NCBI RefSeq assembly: GCF_013466425.1
Contig: NZ_CP059165.1
Coordinates: 5,022,001-5,086,000 of the forward strand
DNA from: Mycobacterium vicinigordonae
GTDB lineage: Bacteria; Actinomycetota; Actinomycetes; Mycobacteriales; Mycobacteriaceae
DNA length: 64,000 nt
Direction of reading: 5' to 3'
The notes beneath the pieces are model-generated. The model saw only the letters and a program-made list of their open reading frames with translations. It did not search any database and had not been told where the DNA came from. Both the position numbers and the translations under genes were made by a program. The first letter of the stretch is position 1. Each line of letters starts with the position of its first letter. Shown in pieces: positions 52,964-61,608 of this stretch.

Positions 52964-54796
52964 TCAAGCGGTGTGGTGCACGGTCTGCAACCCATAGACA
53001 GGTGTCGGGATGCCCTCGTGACGAGCCTTGAGCTGCAGCGCGAGAAATAACGAGTAGTAGCGGGAGAAGTGCAGGTTGCCGCCGTGAAACCAGAGGCCTG
53101 GCTGGCGAGTGGGCTTCCACATGTTGCGCTGCTCGCCTTCCCAGGGCCCGGGGTCCTTCGCGGTGTCCGAGCCAAGGCCCCACACCCGGCCAACCTTGTC
53201 GGCGACCTCCTGGTTGATCAGGTCGGACACCCGACTGTTCATAGGCTCGAAACCAGTCGCGTAGACGATCAGGTCGGCTGGCAGATTAGTGCCGTCCTCG
53301 AGAACCACTGATCGCTCGGTAATCTCGCGCACACCCTTCCCCGACTGCAGTGCGATGCTGCCGTTGGCGACCAGCTCCGAAGCCCCGACGTCGATGTAGT
53401 AGCCCGAGCCGCGCCGTAGGTATTTGAGGAAGAGGCCCGAGTCGTCCTCCCCGAAATCGAGCAGGAAGCCGACCTTCTCTAGCCGCGCGTAAAACTCGGC
53501 ATCGCGTTCACGGATCGCGTCGCTGATCGGCTTCTGGAGCAGGTGCATGATCCGGTAAGGCTGGGAGGCGAAGATCGTGTCCGCCCGGTGGGTCGTCATA
53601 CCGGCCGCCAGGGCCCGCTCGGAGTAGAGGTCACCCAGGCCGATCTCAACGATCGACTCGGATTTCACAACCAGGCTGCTACTGCGCTGCACCATCGTGA
53701 CGTCGGCCCCGTACTCCCATAACGCCGCGCAGATGTCGTGAGCGGAGTTGTTTGAACCGATCACGACGGCCTTCTTGCCGCGGTAACCGTCTGGCCCTGG
53801 GTGCCGGGAGGAATGGTGCTGCTCGCCGACGAACCGGTCGGCTCCAGGGAAAGCGGGAATGGCAGGCTTGCCGGACACGCCCGTGGCCAACACCAACTGC
53901 TTGGGACGCAAGCTGACCGGTGTTCCGTCACGGACGACCTCGACGGTCCATTCGCGTCCTGCTTGGTCATAGGCGGCGCCCACGCATTCAGAGGAACCCC
54001 AGTAGTTCAGTTCCATTGTGGTGGCGTAGAACTCAAGCCAGTCACCGAGCTTGTCCTTTGGGGTGAACACCGGCCAAGTCTTGGGGAACTCGAGATACGG
54101 CAGGTGGTCGTACCACACGGGGTCGTGCAGGCAGAGGGACTTGTAGCGGTTGCGCCAGGAGTCCCCCGGCCTTGCATTGCGTTCCAGGATGATCGTCGGG
54201 ACCCCAAGCTGGCGCAGCCTCGCTCCGAGGATGATCCCGCCCTGGCCCCCGCCGATGATGACCACCTCGGGCTGAGTGCCGTAACCAAGTTCGCGAGCTT
54301 CCTTTTGCCGACGCTCCAACCAGCTCACCCGATTGGTGGCGACGCCGTGCTCCGTACCCTTGGGACGGCGTTCCCCCTGGGGCTCCTCGAATCCCTTGAG
54401 CTCATGCAGGGCAGTGAGGAGCGTCCACGCTCTCCCGTCACGCAGCCGTAGCAGCCCGTGCCCACGACCGACCGCAGTCTCGAACAGGAACCGAGCGCTG
54501 ATGATGCCGTCGGCCTCGTCCGCGCCCCCTTCAGCGACATCGAGGGCGAAGCGCGCGGGTCGGACGTTTGCCAGGACGCTGTCCAGCATCGCTGTGATCT
54601 CGGCACGCCCGTCGAGGCTCTTAATGTTCCAGGTGAAGGCGACCAGATCCCGCCAATGGCTTTCTTCGTGAAACAGCCCGGCCGCGGCCGCGGTGTCGCC
54701 AGCGGCGAGGGTTCGCTCAAGGTCGGCGAGCCAGCGAGTTGCGGTGCTCTCGGCAGGCTTCACGGCTCGCGAGTTGCGGTCGATCGTCTGGGTCAT
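52964..54796 (-). CDS. SnoaL-like domain fused to flavin monooxygenase
   Basis: A 610-residue two-domain protein. Residues 15-140 are a SnoaL/NTF2-like domain (LERTLAAGDTAAAAGLFHEESHWRDLVAFTW). The C-terminal 450 residues are a YUCCA-like FAD monooxygenase with GGGQGG and the NADPH motif region VVIGSNNSAHDI, then VYATGFEP. It lacks the FxGxxxHxxxW BVMO fingerprint, so it is more likely an N- or C-hydroxylating enzyme. ATG 54796 has GAAGGGGAG eight bases upstream. The divergent PucR-type gene probably controls it. Confidence 0.85.
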   Translation of the reverse strand: MTQTIDRNSRAVKPAESTATRWLADLERTLAAGDTAAAAGLFHEESHWRDLVAFTWNIKSLDGRAEITAMLDSVLANVRPARFALDVAEGGADEADGIISARFLFETAVGRGHGLLRLRDGRAWTLLTALHELKGFEEPQGERRPKGTEHGVATNRVSWLERRQKEARELGYGTQPEVVIIGGGQGGIILGARLRQLGVPTIILERNARPGDSWRNRYKSLCLHDPVWYDHLPYLEFPKTWPVFTPKDKLGDWLEFYATTMELNYWGSSECVGAAYDQAGREWTVEVVRDGTPVSLRPKQLVLATGVSGKPAIPAFPGADRFVGEQHHSSRHPGPDGYRGKKAVVIGSNNSAHDICAALWEYGADVTMVQRSSSLVVKSESIVEIGLGDLYSERALAAGMTTHRADTIFASQPYRIMHLLQKPISDAIRERDAEFYARLEKVGFLLDFGEDDSGLFLKYLRRGSGYYIDVGASELVANGSIALQSGKGVREITERSVVLEDGTNLPADLIVYATGFEPMNSRVSDLINQEVADKVGRVWGLGSDTAKDPGPWEGEQRNMWKPTRQPGLWFHGGNLHFSRYYSLFLALQLKARHEGIPTPVYGLQTVHHTA

Positions 54797-54962
54797 AGGT
54801 GGGCTCCCCTTCGAGGTGGCGATCGGCACCTCTTAATGCTGCGGGCGCCCCGCCTGCCGGACAATGTCGCAGGCTGCCCAGGACGCGCGAAAGATTTGGC
54901 ACCGCCGCACAATCCGGTCGGCGGCGCTGGTTCCGCCTGCATCCGCGAACTATCCTCGCGAC

Positions 54963-56669
54963 ATGCCACCGACATCTCTACAACAGGATCTCGTCGCCGA
55001 CGTCGCTGACCATGAGATGGCTCCGGCCGCTGCGCCCGTGCAGGGGCTGCTCCGCAGGCTGCTCGTTGCACCCTCGGTGACCGCCGCAACCCAGGCCTTG
55101 GTAGACACCGTGCACGAGTGCTTCCATTGCGACGTGAGCTGGTCCGGCATCGTATCGGAGGGCTTCCTCATGATGGCCGCCTACAACGGCATCCGTACCC
55201 CCGAGATGATGGCGCTGTGGCGCCTCGAGGTTGGGCAGGGCGTAGGCGGCCGGGTCGCGAAGCAGGGGCGGACCATATCCGCCCGGGACTACCGTCGTGA
55301 TCCACGGCGGGTACCGGTCATGAAGTCGGTGATCGACGCGGAGGGCGTTCGCAGCGCGATCTGCGCTCCGTTACTCAGCGGCGCCGAGGTCCTCGGCGTT
55401 GTCTACGCGGCCTGCCGACGGGTCCGCGACTGGACCGAAGACGAGGTTGCGTTGCTGACCATGATGGGTCGCGACACCGGTGTCGCACTGGCGAGAATCG
55501 CGCAACACCATAGTGAACAGGAGCGCGCGGAGCAGGCCCGTCGCGCGACAACAGCCGCCCACGACGCACTGCAGGCGCTGCGATCCATCGCCGAGGCCGT
55601 GGCCTGCTCGGATGACCTCGGCGCCGGCGTGGACGTGCTGGCCCACCACCTTGGGATGCGCGTAGAACTGCTCGACCAGGCAGGCGTACAGCTACTCGCC
55701 TCGCCCGCGAACGTAGGCACCGAAGCGCCGATCCAGTGGGAGGACGACCTAGGTGGGGCTGATCTTGGGACCCTGCGCGTGCGATGGTCACGTGGACTTC
55801 GCCCGAGCGAGATCGAGCTGGCCGCCGTGGGCGCGCAGATCATAGGGCTACAGATCCTTCGCGCTCGTGCGGGTTTGCGCGCGGAGATCCGACTGCACAG
55901 CGAACTGCTGAACGATTTGCTCGACGGACACGTGGCCGATCTGCGTGCGATCAGGGATCGGGCGAGCCTACTCGGGTTCGACCTTGCCCAGCCACGCCAT
56001 GTGGCTTGCATCGGCGCCCACCGTGGACCAAATCCGCGGGAACAGCACGAGCTAGGGCACGGCTTGGCCGCCGCCGAATCAGTGATCAGCTCTTGGTTCC
56101 CGAATGCCTTCATCGTGCCGCGCACCGACGAGCTCGTCGCGCTGATCGACTCTGACTCCGCACCGTCGCACGAGATCCATGCGGTTCTGCAGCAGGCTGT
56201 CTGCGACCACCGCCTAGCCGCGCCCGGCCTTGCCGCGGGAGTTGGACGGATGTGCATGGGCCCGTCAGACTACGCCGACTCTTATGCCGACGCGGCGCTC
56301 GGTCTCGACGTCGCGCGGCGACGAGCACGCCCAGGGGAGGTGCTGTCGTCAGCCGACCTGGGTCTCTACGGGTTGTTCGGTCACGGCGGCAGCCGCAAGT
56401 CGCTCGAATCGATGGTCGAGCGGGCGCTAGGGCCCCTCATCGAGGCGGACGCGGACGGTGGTTCGGCGTACGTGAAGTCGTTGCACGCCTACCTGATCTG
56501 TGACCGACACCTTGAGCGGGCGGCGGCCATGCTGCACATCCATCCCAACACCGTGCGCTACCGCCTTACCAAGATCCGCGAGATCCTAGGCGTGGATCTG
56601 CACGACGTAGAGAAGCGCTTCCTGCTCGAGCTCGCGCTGCGCGTCCAGTCGGTGCTCGGCGAAGACTGA
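54963..56669 (+). CDS. GAF-domain PucR-type transcriptional regulator
   Basis: A 568-residue regulator: N-terminal GAF domain (VDTVHECFHCDVSW to GVVYAACRRVRDW), a coiled segment (HSEQERAEQARRAT), a middle CdaR/GGDEF-like region, and a C-terminal PucR helix-turn-helix (HLERAAAMLHIHPNTVRYRLTKIREIL). ATG 54963 was chosen for the length. It is divergent from the FMO operon (166-base gap) and its 3' end overlaps the cofD-like gene by 104 bases on the opposite strand. It would respond to a small ligand bound by the GAF domain. Confidence 0.83.
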   Translation: MPPTSLQQDLVADVADHEMAPAAAPVQGLLRRLLVAPSVTAATQALVDTVHECFHCDVSWSGIVSEGFLMMAAYNGIRTPEMMALWRLEVGQGVGGRVAKQGRTISARDYRRDPRRVPVMKSVIDAEGVRSAICAPLLSGAEVLGVVYAACRRVRDWTEDEVALLTMMGRDTGVALARIAQHHSEQERAEQARRATTAAHDALQALRSIAEAVACSDDLGAGVDVLAHHLGMRVELLDQAGVQLLASPANVGTEAPIQWEDDLGGADLGTLRVRWSRGLRPSEIELAAVGAQIIGLQILRARAGLRAEIRLHSELLNDLLDGHVADLRAIRDRASLLGFDLAQPRHVACIGAHRGPNPREQHELGHGLAAAESVISSWFPNAFIVPRTDELVALIDSDSAPSHEIHAVLQQAVCDHRLAAPGLAAGVGRMCMGPSDYADSYADAALGLDVARRRARPGEVLSSADLGLYGLFGHGGSRKSLESMVERALGPLIEADADGGSAYVKSLHAYLICDRHLERAAAMLHIHPNTVRYRLTKIREILGVDLHDVEKRFLLELALRVQSVLGED

Positions 56670-57627
56670 GGGCGGCGAGCAGTTCCTCCGGCGCCACGCC
56701 TGTGTGCAGAAGGGTCCGGGCCAGCACGACTTCCAATCCCAGCGCCCGGATCGCCGGCGCGAAACTAGCGTCCGCGGTGTCCAGCACGAAACGGTGGCAA
56801 ATGTCGGCGTACCTGCTGGCGACGCCCAGCGGATCAGCGCTCCCGCCGACCGCACGCAACAACGCGGCTCGACTGGCCGCCCGCCTCGCCTCGCCCGCAT
56901 CAGCGATCGGCACACCCAGCACGATGGGTGACACACCGACTACATGTGCAAGGGAATCTCTGACTGCCGCGCGGACTCCATGAACGCCGAGGATCGGGTC
57001 CAGGCTGGCCACGGGATTGCTCGGTGCGAGTACGACGAGGTCGGCCCGGGCGATCGCCTCCAACACACCGGGCGCGGGAACGGCGTGCTCGAGCCCTTCG
57101 TAGTGCACCGTGACGACCTGCGGCACGGCCGCAAGCCGCACGAGGAACTCGACGTAGCTCACGTGGCCGTGCTCGGCCGTGGTCAGCCGTGTGGTGACCA
57201 CGTGGTCGCTCATCGGCAGGACGGTCGACTGGACCCCCATCGCCGTTGCCAACCGGCGTGTTACTTCTGACAGCGCGGATCCCCCACGCAAAAGGTCGGT
57301 GCGTAGCAGATGCGTGGCGAGGTCGACGTCGCCCAGGTTGAACCAGACCTCCTCGCCGAGGCCCCGCAGCGCATGCATCGTTCGCCACGACTCGTCGCGA
57401 ACGCCCCAGCCTCGCTGGAGATCGTGTCGATCCGACAGCGAGTAGAGCGTGGTGTCGATGTCGGGGCTCACGCGCAGGCCGTAGGCCCACAGGTCATCGG
57501 CGGTGTTGACCACCACAGTCAGCGCTAGTGACGGCTCAGCCTCGACTAACGCGCGCCACAACCGCGATGCGCCGATTCCACCGCCCAGCCCGACGACCCG
57601 AGCCGGACGTACCTCGCGGTGAGGCAT
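56566..57627 (-). CDS. CofD/FbiA-like 2-phospho-L-lactate transferase paralogue
   Basis: A 353-residue protein with FbiA/CofD motifs: GLGGGIGASRLW at the N-terminus, NTADDLWAYGLRVSPDIDT, and WFNLGDVDLATHLLRTDLL. CofD-family enzymes transfer a phospholactate or phosphoenolpyruvate group to the deazaflavin Fo in F420 synthesis. Mycobacterial housekeeping fbiA normally sits with fbiB; here it is last in an acyl-CoA-ligase/thiolase/nitroreductase operon, so it is a second copy. ATG 57627 lies 7 bases after the unknown gene. Confidence 0.8.
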   Translation of the reverse strand: MPHREVRPARVVGLGGGIGASRLWRALVEAEPSLALTVVVNTADDLWAYGLRVSPDIDTTLYSLSDRHDLQRGWGVRDESWRTMHALRGLGEEVWFNLGDVDLATHLLRTDLLRGGSALSEVTRRLATAMGVQSTVLPMSDHVVTTRLTTAEHGHVSYVEFLVRLAAVPQVVTVHYEGLEHAVPAPGVLEAIARADLVVLAPSNPVASLDPILGVHGVRAAVRDSLAHVVGVSPIVLGVPIADAGEARRAASRAALLRAVGGSADPLGVASRYADICHRFVLDTADASFAPAIRALGLEVVLARTLLHTGVAPEELLAALSLRRAPTGRAARARAGSASLRRADPRLGSRGSW

Positions 57628-57634
57628 CAGCTCT

Positions 57635-57997
57635 CTAGCCTCGCGTCCACACCCCGCCCTGAATGAGAACGCCGTTGTGGATGAGGAAGCTGCGTACGAC
57701 ATTTGCGTTGACGACGGCCTCTTTGCCCGACCAGCCCTGCCGATCAACATACGAGGCGATCAACTCATTGACGGCGACTCGCCGCTTCGTGCTGAGGAAT
57801 CGCTCTCCTGTCTCCCTCTTCCTGAGGAAGCAAAACTCGACCAGCGCATCGGGGCTCAACTCCGCGTGCGACAAAAATCCCCAGAGGACCTGCAGGAACC
57901 GGCCTCGCACTTCGGCATCAGCCCTATCATGCCCGGTCGCCTCCAGCCAACGCCGCACGCGCGGGTGGTCGGCCAGGCCGGTTGGGCCATCGTTCAC
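57635..57997 (-). CDS. Conserved-looking hypothetical protein
   Basis: I do not recognise this 120-residue protein. The start is GTG 57997, overlapping the nitroreductase stop as GTGA. The sequence is charged and helical with DAEVRGRFLQVLWGFLSHAE, CFLRKRETGERFLSTKRR and VRSFLIHNGVLIQGGVW. There is no signal peptide or membrane segment. Its tight placement between the nitroreductase and CofD-like genes suggests work with them, possibly on a cofactor-related step. Confidence 0.7.
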   Translation of the reverse strand: MNDGPTGLADHPRVRRWLEATGHDRADAEVRGRFLQVLWGFLSHAELSPDALVEFCFLRKRETGERFLSTKRRVAVNELIASYVDRQGWSGKEAVVNANVVRSFLIHNGVLIQGGVWTRG

Positions 57998-58782
57998 AGC
58001 GGCAGCCCAAAGCGGTCCGCCAGCGCCCGGATCTCCGTCTGGCGGGCGGCGATGTCGCCCTCCATCGATGGTTGGATCATCCCCTCCTGACGCAGTCGCG
58101 CGGTGACCGCCGGGTCCTCCTCCCACGGCACTCCGTACCTACCACGGAAAAAGTGCTCACTCAACGGTCGACGCGGCCGTTGGCCACCGGCAAGCCGGTC
58201 CTCGGCGGGGTAGCCCACCAGCAGCGCCCACATCGGGATCCACGTATCCGGGACCTTCAGCACCTCGCGCGCCACGTCGACGTTGAACGCCGAAAGCCCG
58301 ACACCGAGACCTTCGTCAACGGCGGCCAACATCGCCTGGTTGATCGCCAAGCCGCATTCGACGGAGACCATCCATGCGTTGACAGCAGGGTCCGCGGCGA
58401 CCGCCTTCACCACCTGACCGTATGCAACTTCGTCGACGTAGGCATGCGACCACCCGTGAGTGGGCGCCAGTGCTCCCAAATCCACCAGTTCCTTGAGCCG
58501 CTCCCGCCCGCCGATGTGGTACTCGGTGTCGCCCCACCAGAAGATCACGACCGGAGCGAGCTCCAGCTGTACCGTGCTTGTGGGAGTCTTGAGTTGCTCT
58601 CGCACCTCATCGGGCAACTCGTCCCGATAGCAGACGACCGCTTTGACGAAGTCTCCGTTCACCGACCGCGACGACCGATTGGCCGCCTCGAGCATGACCT
58701 GGATCTTCGCCTCCTCGACCGGCTCCTCCGGTTCAAAGAACCGGATAGTCCGACGGTCACCGACTACCTGCTTGAACTCCAT
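57994..58782 (-). CDS. Nitroreductase-family FMN oxidoreductase
   Basis: A 262-residue protein with the nitroreductase start DRRTIRFFEPEEPV (FMN phosphate-binding Arg residues), AANRSSRSVNG, and GLGVGLSAFN and LLVGYP in the C-terminal half. The extension after GYP (YGVPWEEDPAVTARLRQEG) is longer than usual. ATG 58782 follows GGGACGG. The nitroreductase fold is also the C-terminal domain of FbiB, which reduces dehydro-F420; its operon partner here is a CofD-like gene. Its substrate may therefore be a deazaflavin or a pathway intermediate. Confidence 0.78.
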   Translation of the reverse strand: MEFKQVVGDRRTIRFFEPEEPVEEAKIQVMLEAANRSSRSVNGDFVKAVVCYRDELPDEVREQLKTPTSTVQLELAPVVIFWWGDTEYHIGGRERLKELVDLGALAPTHGWSHAYVDEVAYGQVVKAVAADPAVNAWMVSVECGLAINQAMLAAVDEGLGVGLSAFNVDVAREVLKVPDTWIPMWALLVGYPAEDRLAGGQRPRRPLSEHFFRGRYGVPWEEDPAVTARLRQEGMIQPSMEGDIAARQTEIRALADRFGLPL

Positions 58783-58822
58783 TGTCCGTCCCTTCGTGTT
58801 GGGTACCCGGGCCGACGCCGAC

Positions 58823-60031
58823 TCAGGTCGACAGAATGGTGATGACCGCGGCCGCGCCGTCTGCGCCGAGGTAGCCTCCGGCGTTTTGGGCCAGCGCGAC
58901 GCGGGCCCCTTCAACCTGGCGTGCGCCACACCGCCCCCGGAGCTGGTCGGCGAGTTCAACGATCTGCGCGCAACCGGTGGCGCCGATCGGGTGGCCTTTC
59001 GATAACAGTCCGCCGCTGGGGTTGACGACCGTCGATCCGCCAAGTCGGGTCCGCCCAGAACGCAGCAGCCCCGGTCCGCCGCCGGGCGCGCACAATCCGA
59101 GTTCCTCGTAGGCGACGAGCTCAGCAGGAGCTGCGGCGTCATGCAACTCGATTACATCCAAATCGTAAGGGCCGATCCCGGCCGCCTCGTACGCCTGAAC
59201 TGCGGCGCGCTCAACTGATCCCGGCTGGTCGCGATCGCGCTCGGTTCCGGAGGTGAGCACGGTGCTGCGGACGCGAACCGACGGCCCGGCGCGCCGCGCC
59301 GCGCGCGCGGGCGAACACACCACGACTGCGGCGGCACCGTCGCCAATCGGCGAGCACATCAACAATGTGAGCGGATCGGTCACGACCCGGCTCGACAGCA
59401 CTTCGCCCGCTGTCACCCGGCGACGGTACTGTGCCTTCGGATTGAGCGCCCCGTGGTAGTGGCTCTTCACCACCACTTCGGCGAAGTCTGCTGCGGTGGC
59501 TCCCGAGGCCCGCATATAATCCCGAGCGATCGAGGCATAAACATCCATGAAGAAGGATCGCTTGCCCTCGTCGACCGGTGTGTCACCTGCGACACGACGT
59601 CGGATCATATCGAGCTCGAACAAATCGACGGCTGAACCGATGGCGTCGAACGCGCGAGTTTTGTCCGGGTCTGTGAGCTTTTCCGCCCCGACAGCGATCG
59701 CGACGTCGTACGCGCCGGACGCCACCGAGGAGACAGCGAGGTTCAGAGCCGTCGACGCCGATGCGCAGGCGTTCTCCACATTGACGATGGGAAGACCGAG
59801 CAGTCCAGTGCGTCGCAGCGCAGCCTGACCGCGGATCATCTCCTGCCCGCTCATCAAACCGGCGACAGCGTTGCCGAAAAACACGATGCCGACTTCGTCG
59901 GGGCTCATCGCAGCGTCTCCCAACGCCTCCGCGACCGCGGCCTCGGCCAACTCCCGGATCGTGCTCTGCGGCCATTTGCCGAATGCAGTCATGCCTGTGC
60001 CTACAATCCGGACCGTTCCGGCTTCGTTCAT
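58823..60031 (-). CDS. Thiolase-family / lipid-transfer-like protein
   Basis: A 402-residue thiolase-fold protein: nucleophile Cys89 in VENACASAS, HDAAAPAELVAYEELG (the SCP2-thiolase-type HD region) and GHPIGATGCAQI with the catalytic His. The last Cys motif of classical thiolases (CxG) is replaced by AQNAGG. This pattern resembles SCP2-thiolases and aldolase-like mycobacterial thiolases acting on large acyl-CoAs such as sterol side chains. ATG 60031 overlaps the ligase gene stop as ATGA. Confidence 0.83.
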   Translation of the reverse strand: MNEAGTVRIVGTGMTAFGKWPQSTIRELAEAAVAEALGDAAMSPDEVGIVFFGNAVAGLMSGQEMIRGQAALRRTGLLGLPIVNVENACASASTALNLAVSSVASGAYDVAIAVGAEKLTDPDKTRAFDAIGSAVDLFELDMIRRRVAGDTPVDEGKRSFFMDVYASIARDYMRASGATAADFAEVVVKSHYHGALNPKAQYRRRVTAGEVLSSRVVTDPLTLLMCSPIGDGAAAVVVCSPARAARRAGPSVRVRSTVLTSGTERDRDQPGSVERAAVQAYEAAGIGPYDLDVIELHDAAAPAELVAYEELGLCAPGGGPGLLRSGRTRLGGSTVVNPSGGLLSKGHPIGATGCAQIVELADQLRGRCGARQVEGARVALAQNAGGYLGADGAAAVITILST

Positions 60032-61608
60032 CGCCTCGCCCTTCTTTGTGCATCCATCCGGTAGCCCGCCGCCTCTCGGTCCCACGTTCCTGACGTGAGG
60101 CCGCGCCCTCTGAGGACTCCGTACTGGTTGCGTTCCGTCGCGGTCTTGGGCAGCGCGTCAACGATCTCGACGTAGCGCGGCACGGCGTAGTGGGCCATCC
60201 GCCCAATGCAGAAGTCGATCACTTCCTCAGGCGTGAATCGCGCGCCGACCTTCGGAACGATGCAGACTTTCACTTCGTCCTCGCCGTTCGGAGATTCCAC
60301 CGCATGCGCGGCACAATCGAGAACGCCTGGATGGGCGTCAAGAGCGGACTCAATCTCCCATGCTGAGATGTTCTCGCCGAGCCTTCGAATTGACTCTTTG
60401 CGCCGCCCGCGGTAGTAGAAATGCCCTTCCGAGTCAACCTCGGCCAGATCGCCGGAATGGAACCAGCCGCCTCGGTATGCGCGCTCGGTCAGCGCCGGAA
60501 GTTTGTGGTAGCTGGTCAGCCTGCCCCGCGGATGACGGAACACCAACTCCCCGACCCGACCGGCCGGCAGCGGCCGGTCGCGATCGTCGACCACAGCGAA
60601 CTCGACGTCTGCGATGCCCGAACGGCCCATGGAGCCGACACGGCCTTCGGAATTTAGCAGAATCCCCGGTGCATCGACCATGCCGAACCACTCGACGATC
60701 CGTACCCCGAAACGCTTCTCGAACTCCCGCCAGCGGCCAGGAGGGCATCCTGCGGAGAGGACGGTTTTCACTCGATGGTCGCGATCGCGCGGGCTAGGTG
60801 GCTGCTTGAGCAGTATGGAGATCATCCCACCGAGCGAGTTGAACTCGACGGCGTCGTAGCGTCGACAGTCGTCCCACAGACCAGAGGCGGTGAACTTCGG
60901 CGCCAGCGCCAGCTTCGCGTCCAGCATGATCGAGCCGAGCATAGAAACCAACAACGCGTTGCCGTGGAATAGCGGCAAGCCGGTGTACATCGTCTCGCCA
61001 GGCTGCACCCGCGATGCGTCGAGCAGTCGACGGATCGGTGTGAGGTCGTAGTGGTGCGCGACAACACCCTTGGGCGGTCCTGTCGTGCCCGAGGTGTACA
61101 TCATGCCGATCCCCCCACCGGGATCGGTGATCTCGACGTCGGGCTCGGCGTCCGACCCGGCCAGCAGGCGGGGTACATCTGCATCGACGTCTGGCCCCAG
61201 CGGTCCATCTACTACTACCAGTCGGCGCAGGGCAGTTAGGTGGCGCGAGACGCTGTGCACCACATCGCGCAGGTTGTTTTCGAAAACGATCGCCACCGCG
61301 TCGCAGTCATGAAGGATGTGAGCCAATGCCGCTCCACGCTGCGAAATGTTGATCGGAACCGATCGTGCGCCGATGAAGGCGACACCCAGGTACAGCCAGA
61401 TGAACTCAGGTCGATTGGACATCATGAGCGCGACACGTTCACCTGGCTTTACGCCAAGCTCCAGCAGTCCGTTCGCGGCGCGCCGCGCGTAGGACAGCAC
61501 CTCGCGCCATGAGATCTCTTCGTCGCGCCACTTCAGCCACACGGCATCGGGGTGTTCGGCCACCCGCACGCGCACGAGATCCTCCACGACACCGCGTGCT
61601 CGACCCAT
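60028..61608 (-). CDS. Acyl-CoA synthetase (AMP-forming)
   Basis: A 526-residue ANL enzyme: P-loop YTSGTTGPPKGV, GMVDAPG (A5), SGDLAEVDSEG (A7), GRRKESIRRLGENISAWEIE (A8) and a divergent A10 region ALPKTATERNQYG, where the usual TGK motif reads TER. The catalytic Lys is not clear there, so activity needs verification. I chose ATG 61608, with GGGAG upstream; a 59-residue extension is not credible. It is the first gene of the operon ending in cofD. Confidence 0.8.
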   Translation of the reverse strand: MGRARGVVEDLVRVRVAEHPDAVWLKWRDEEISWREVLSYARRAANGLLELGVKPGERVALMMSNRPEFIWLYLGVAFIGARSVPINISQRGAALAHILHDCDAVAIVFENNLRDVVHSVSRHLTALRRLVVVDGPLGPDVDADVPRLLAGSDAEPDVEITDPGGGIGMMYTSGTTGPPKGVVAHHYDLTPIRRLLDASRVQPGETMYTGLPLFHGNALLVSMLGSIMLDAKLALAPKFTASGLWDDCRRYDAVEFNSLGGMISILLKQPPSPRDRDHRVKTVLSAGCPPGRWREFEKRFGVRIVEWFGMVDAPGILLNSEGRVGSMGRSGIADVEFAVVDDRDRPLPAGRVGELVFRHPRGRLTSYHKLPALTERAYRGGWFHSGDLAEVDSEGHFYYRGRRKESIRRLGENISAWEIESALDAHPGVLDCAAHAVESPNGEDEVKVCIVPKVGARFTPEEVIDFCIGRMAHYAVPRYVEIVDALPKTATERNQYGVLRGRGLTSGTWDREAAGYRMDAQRRARR

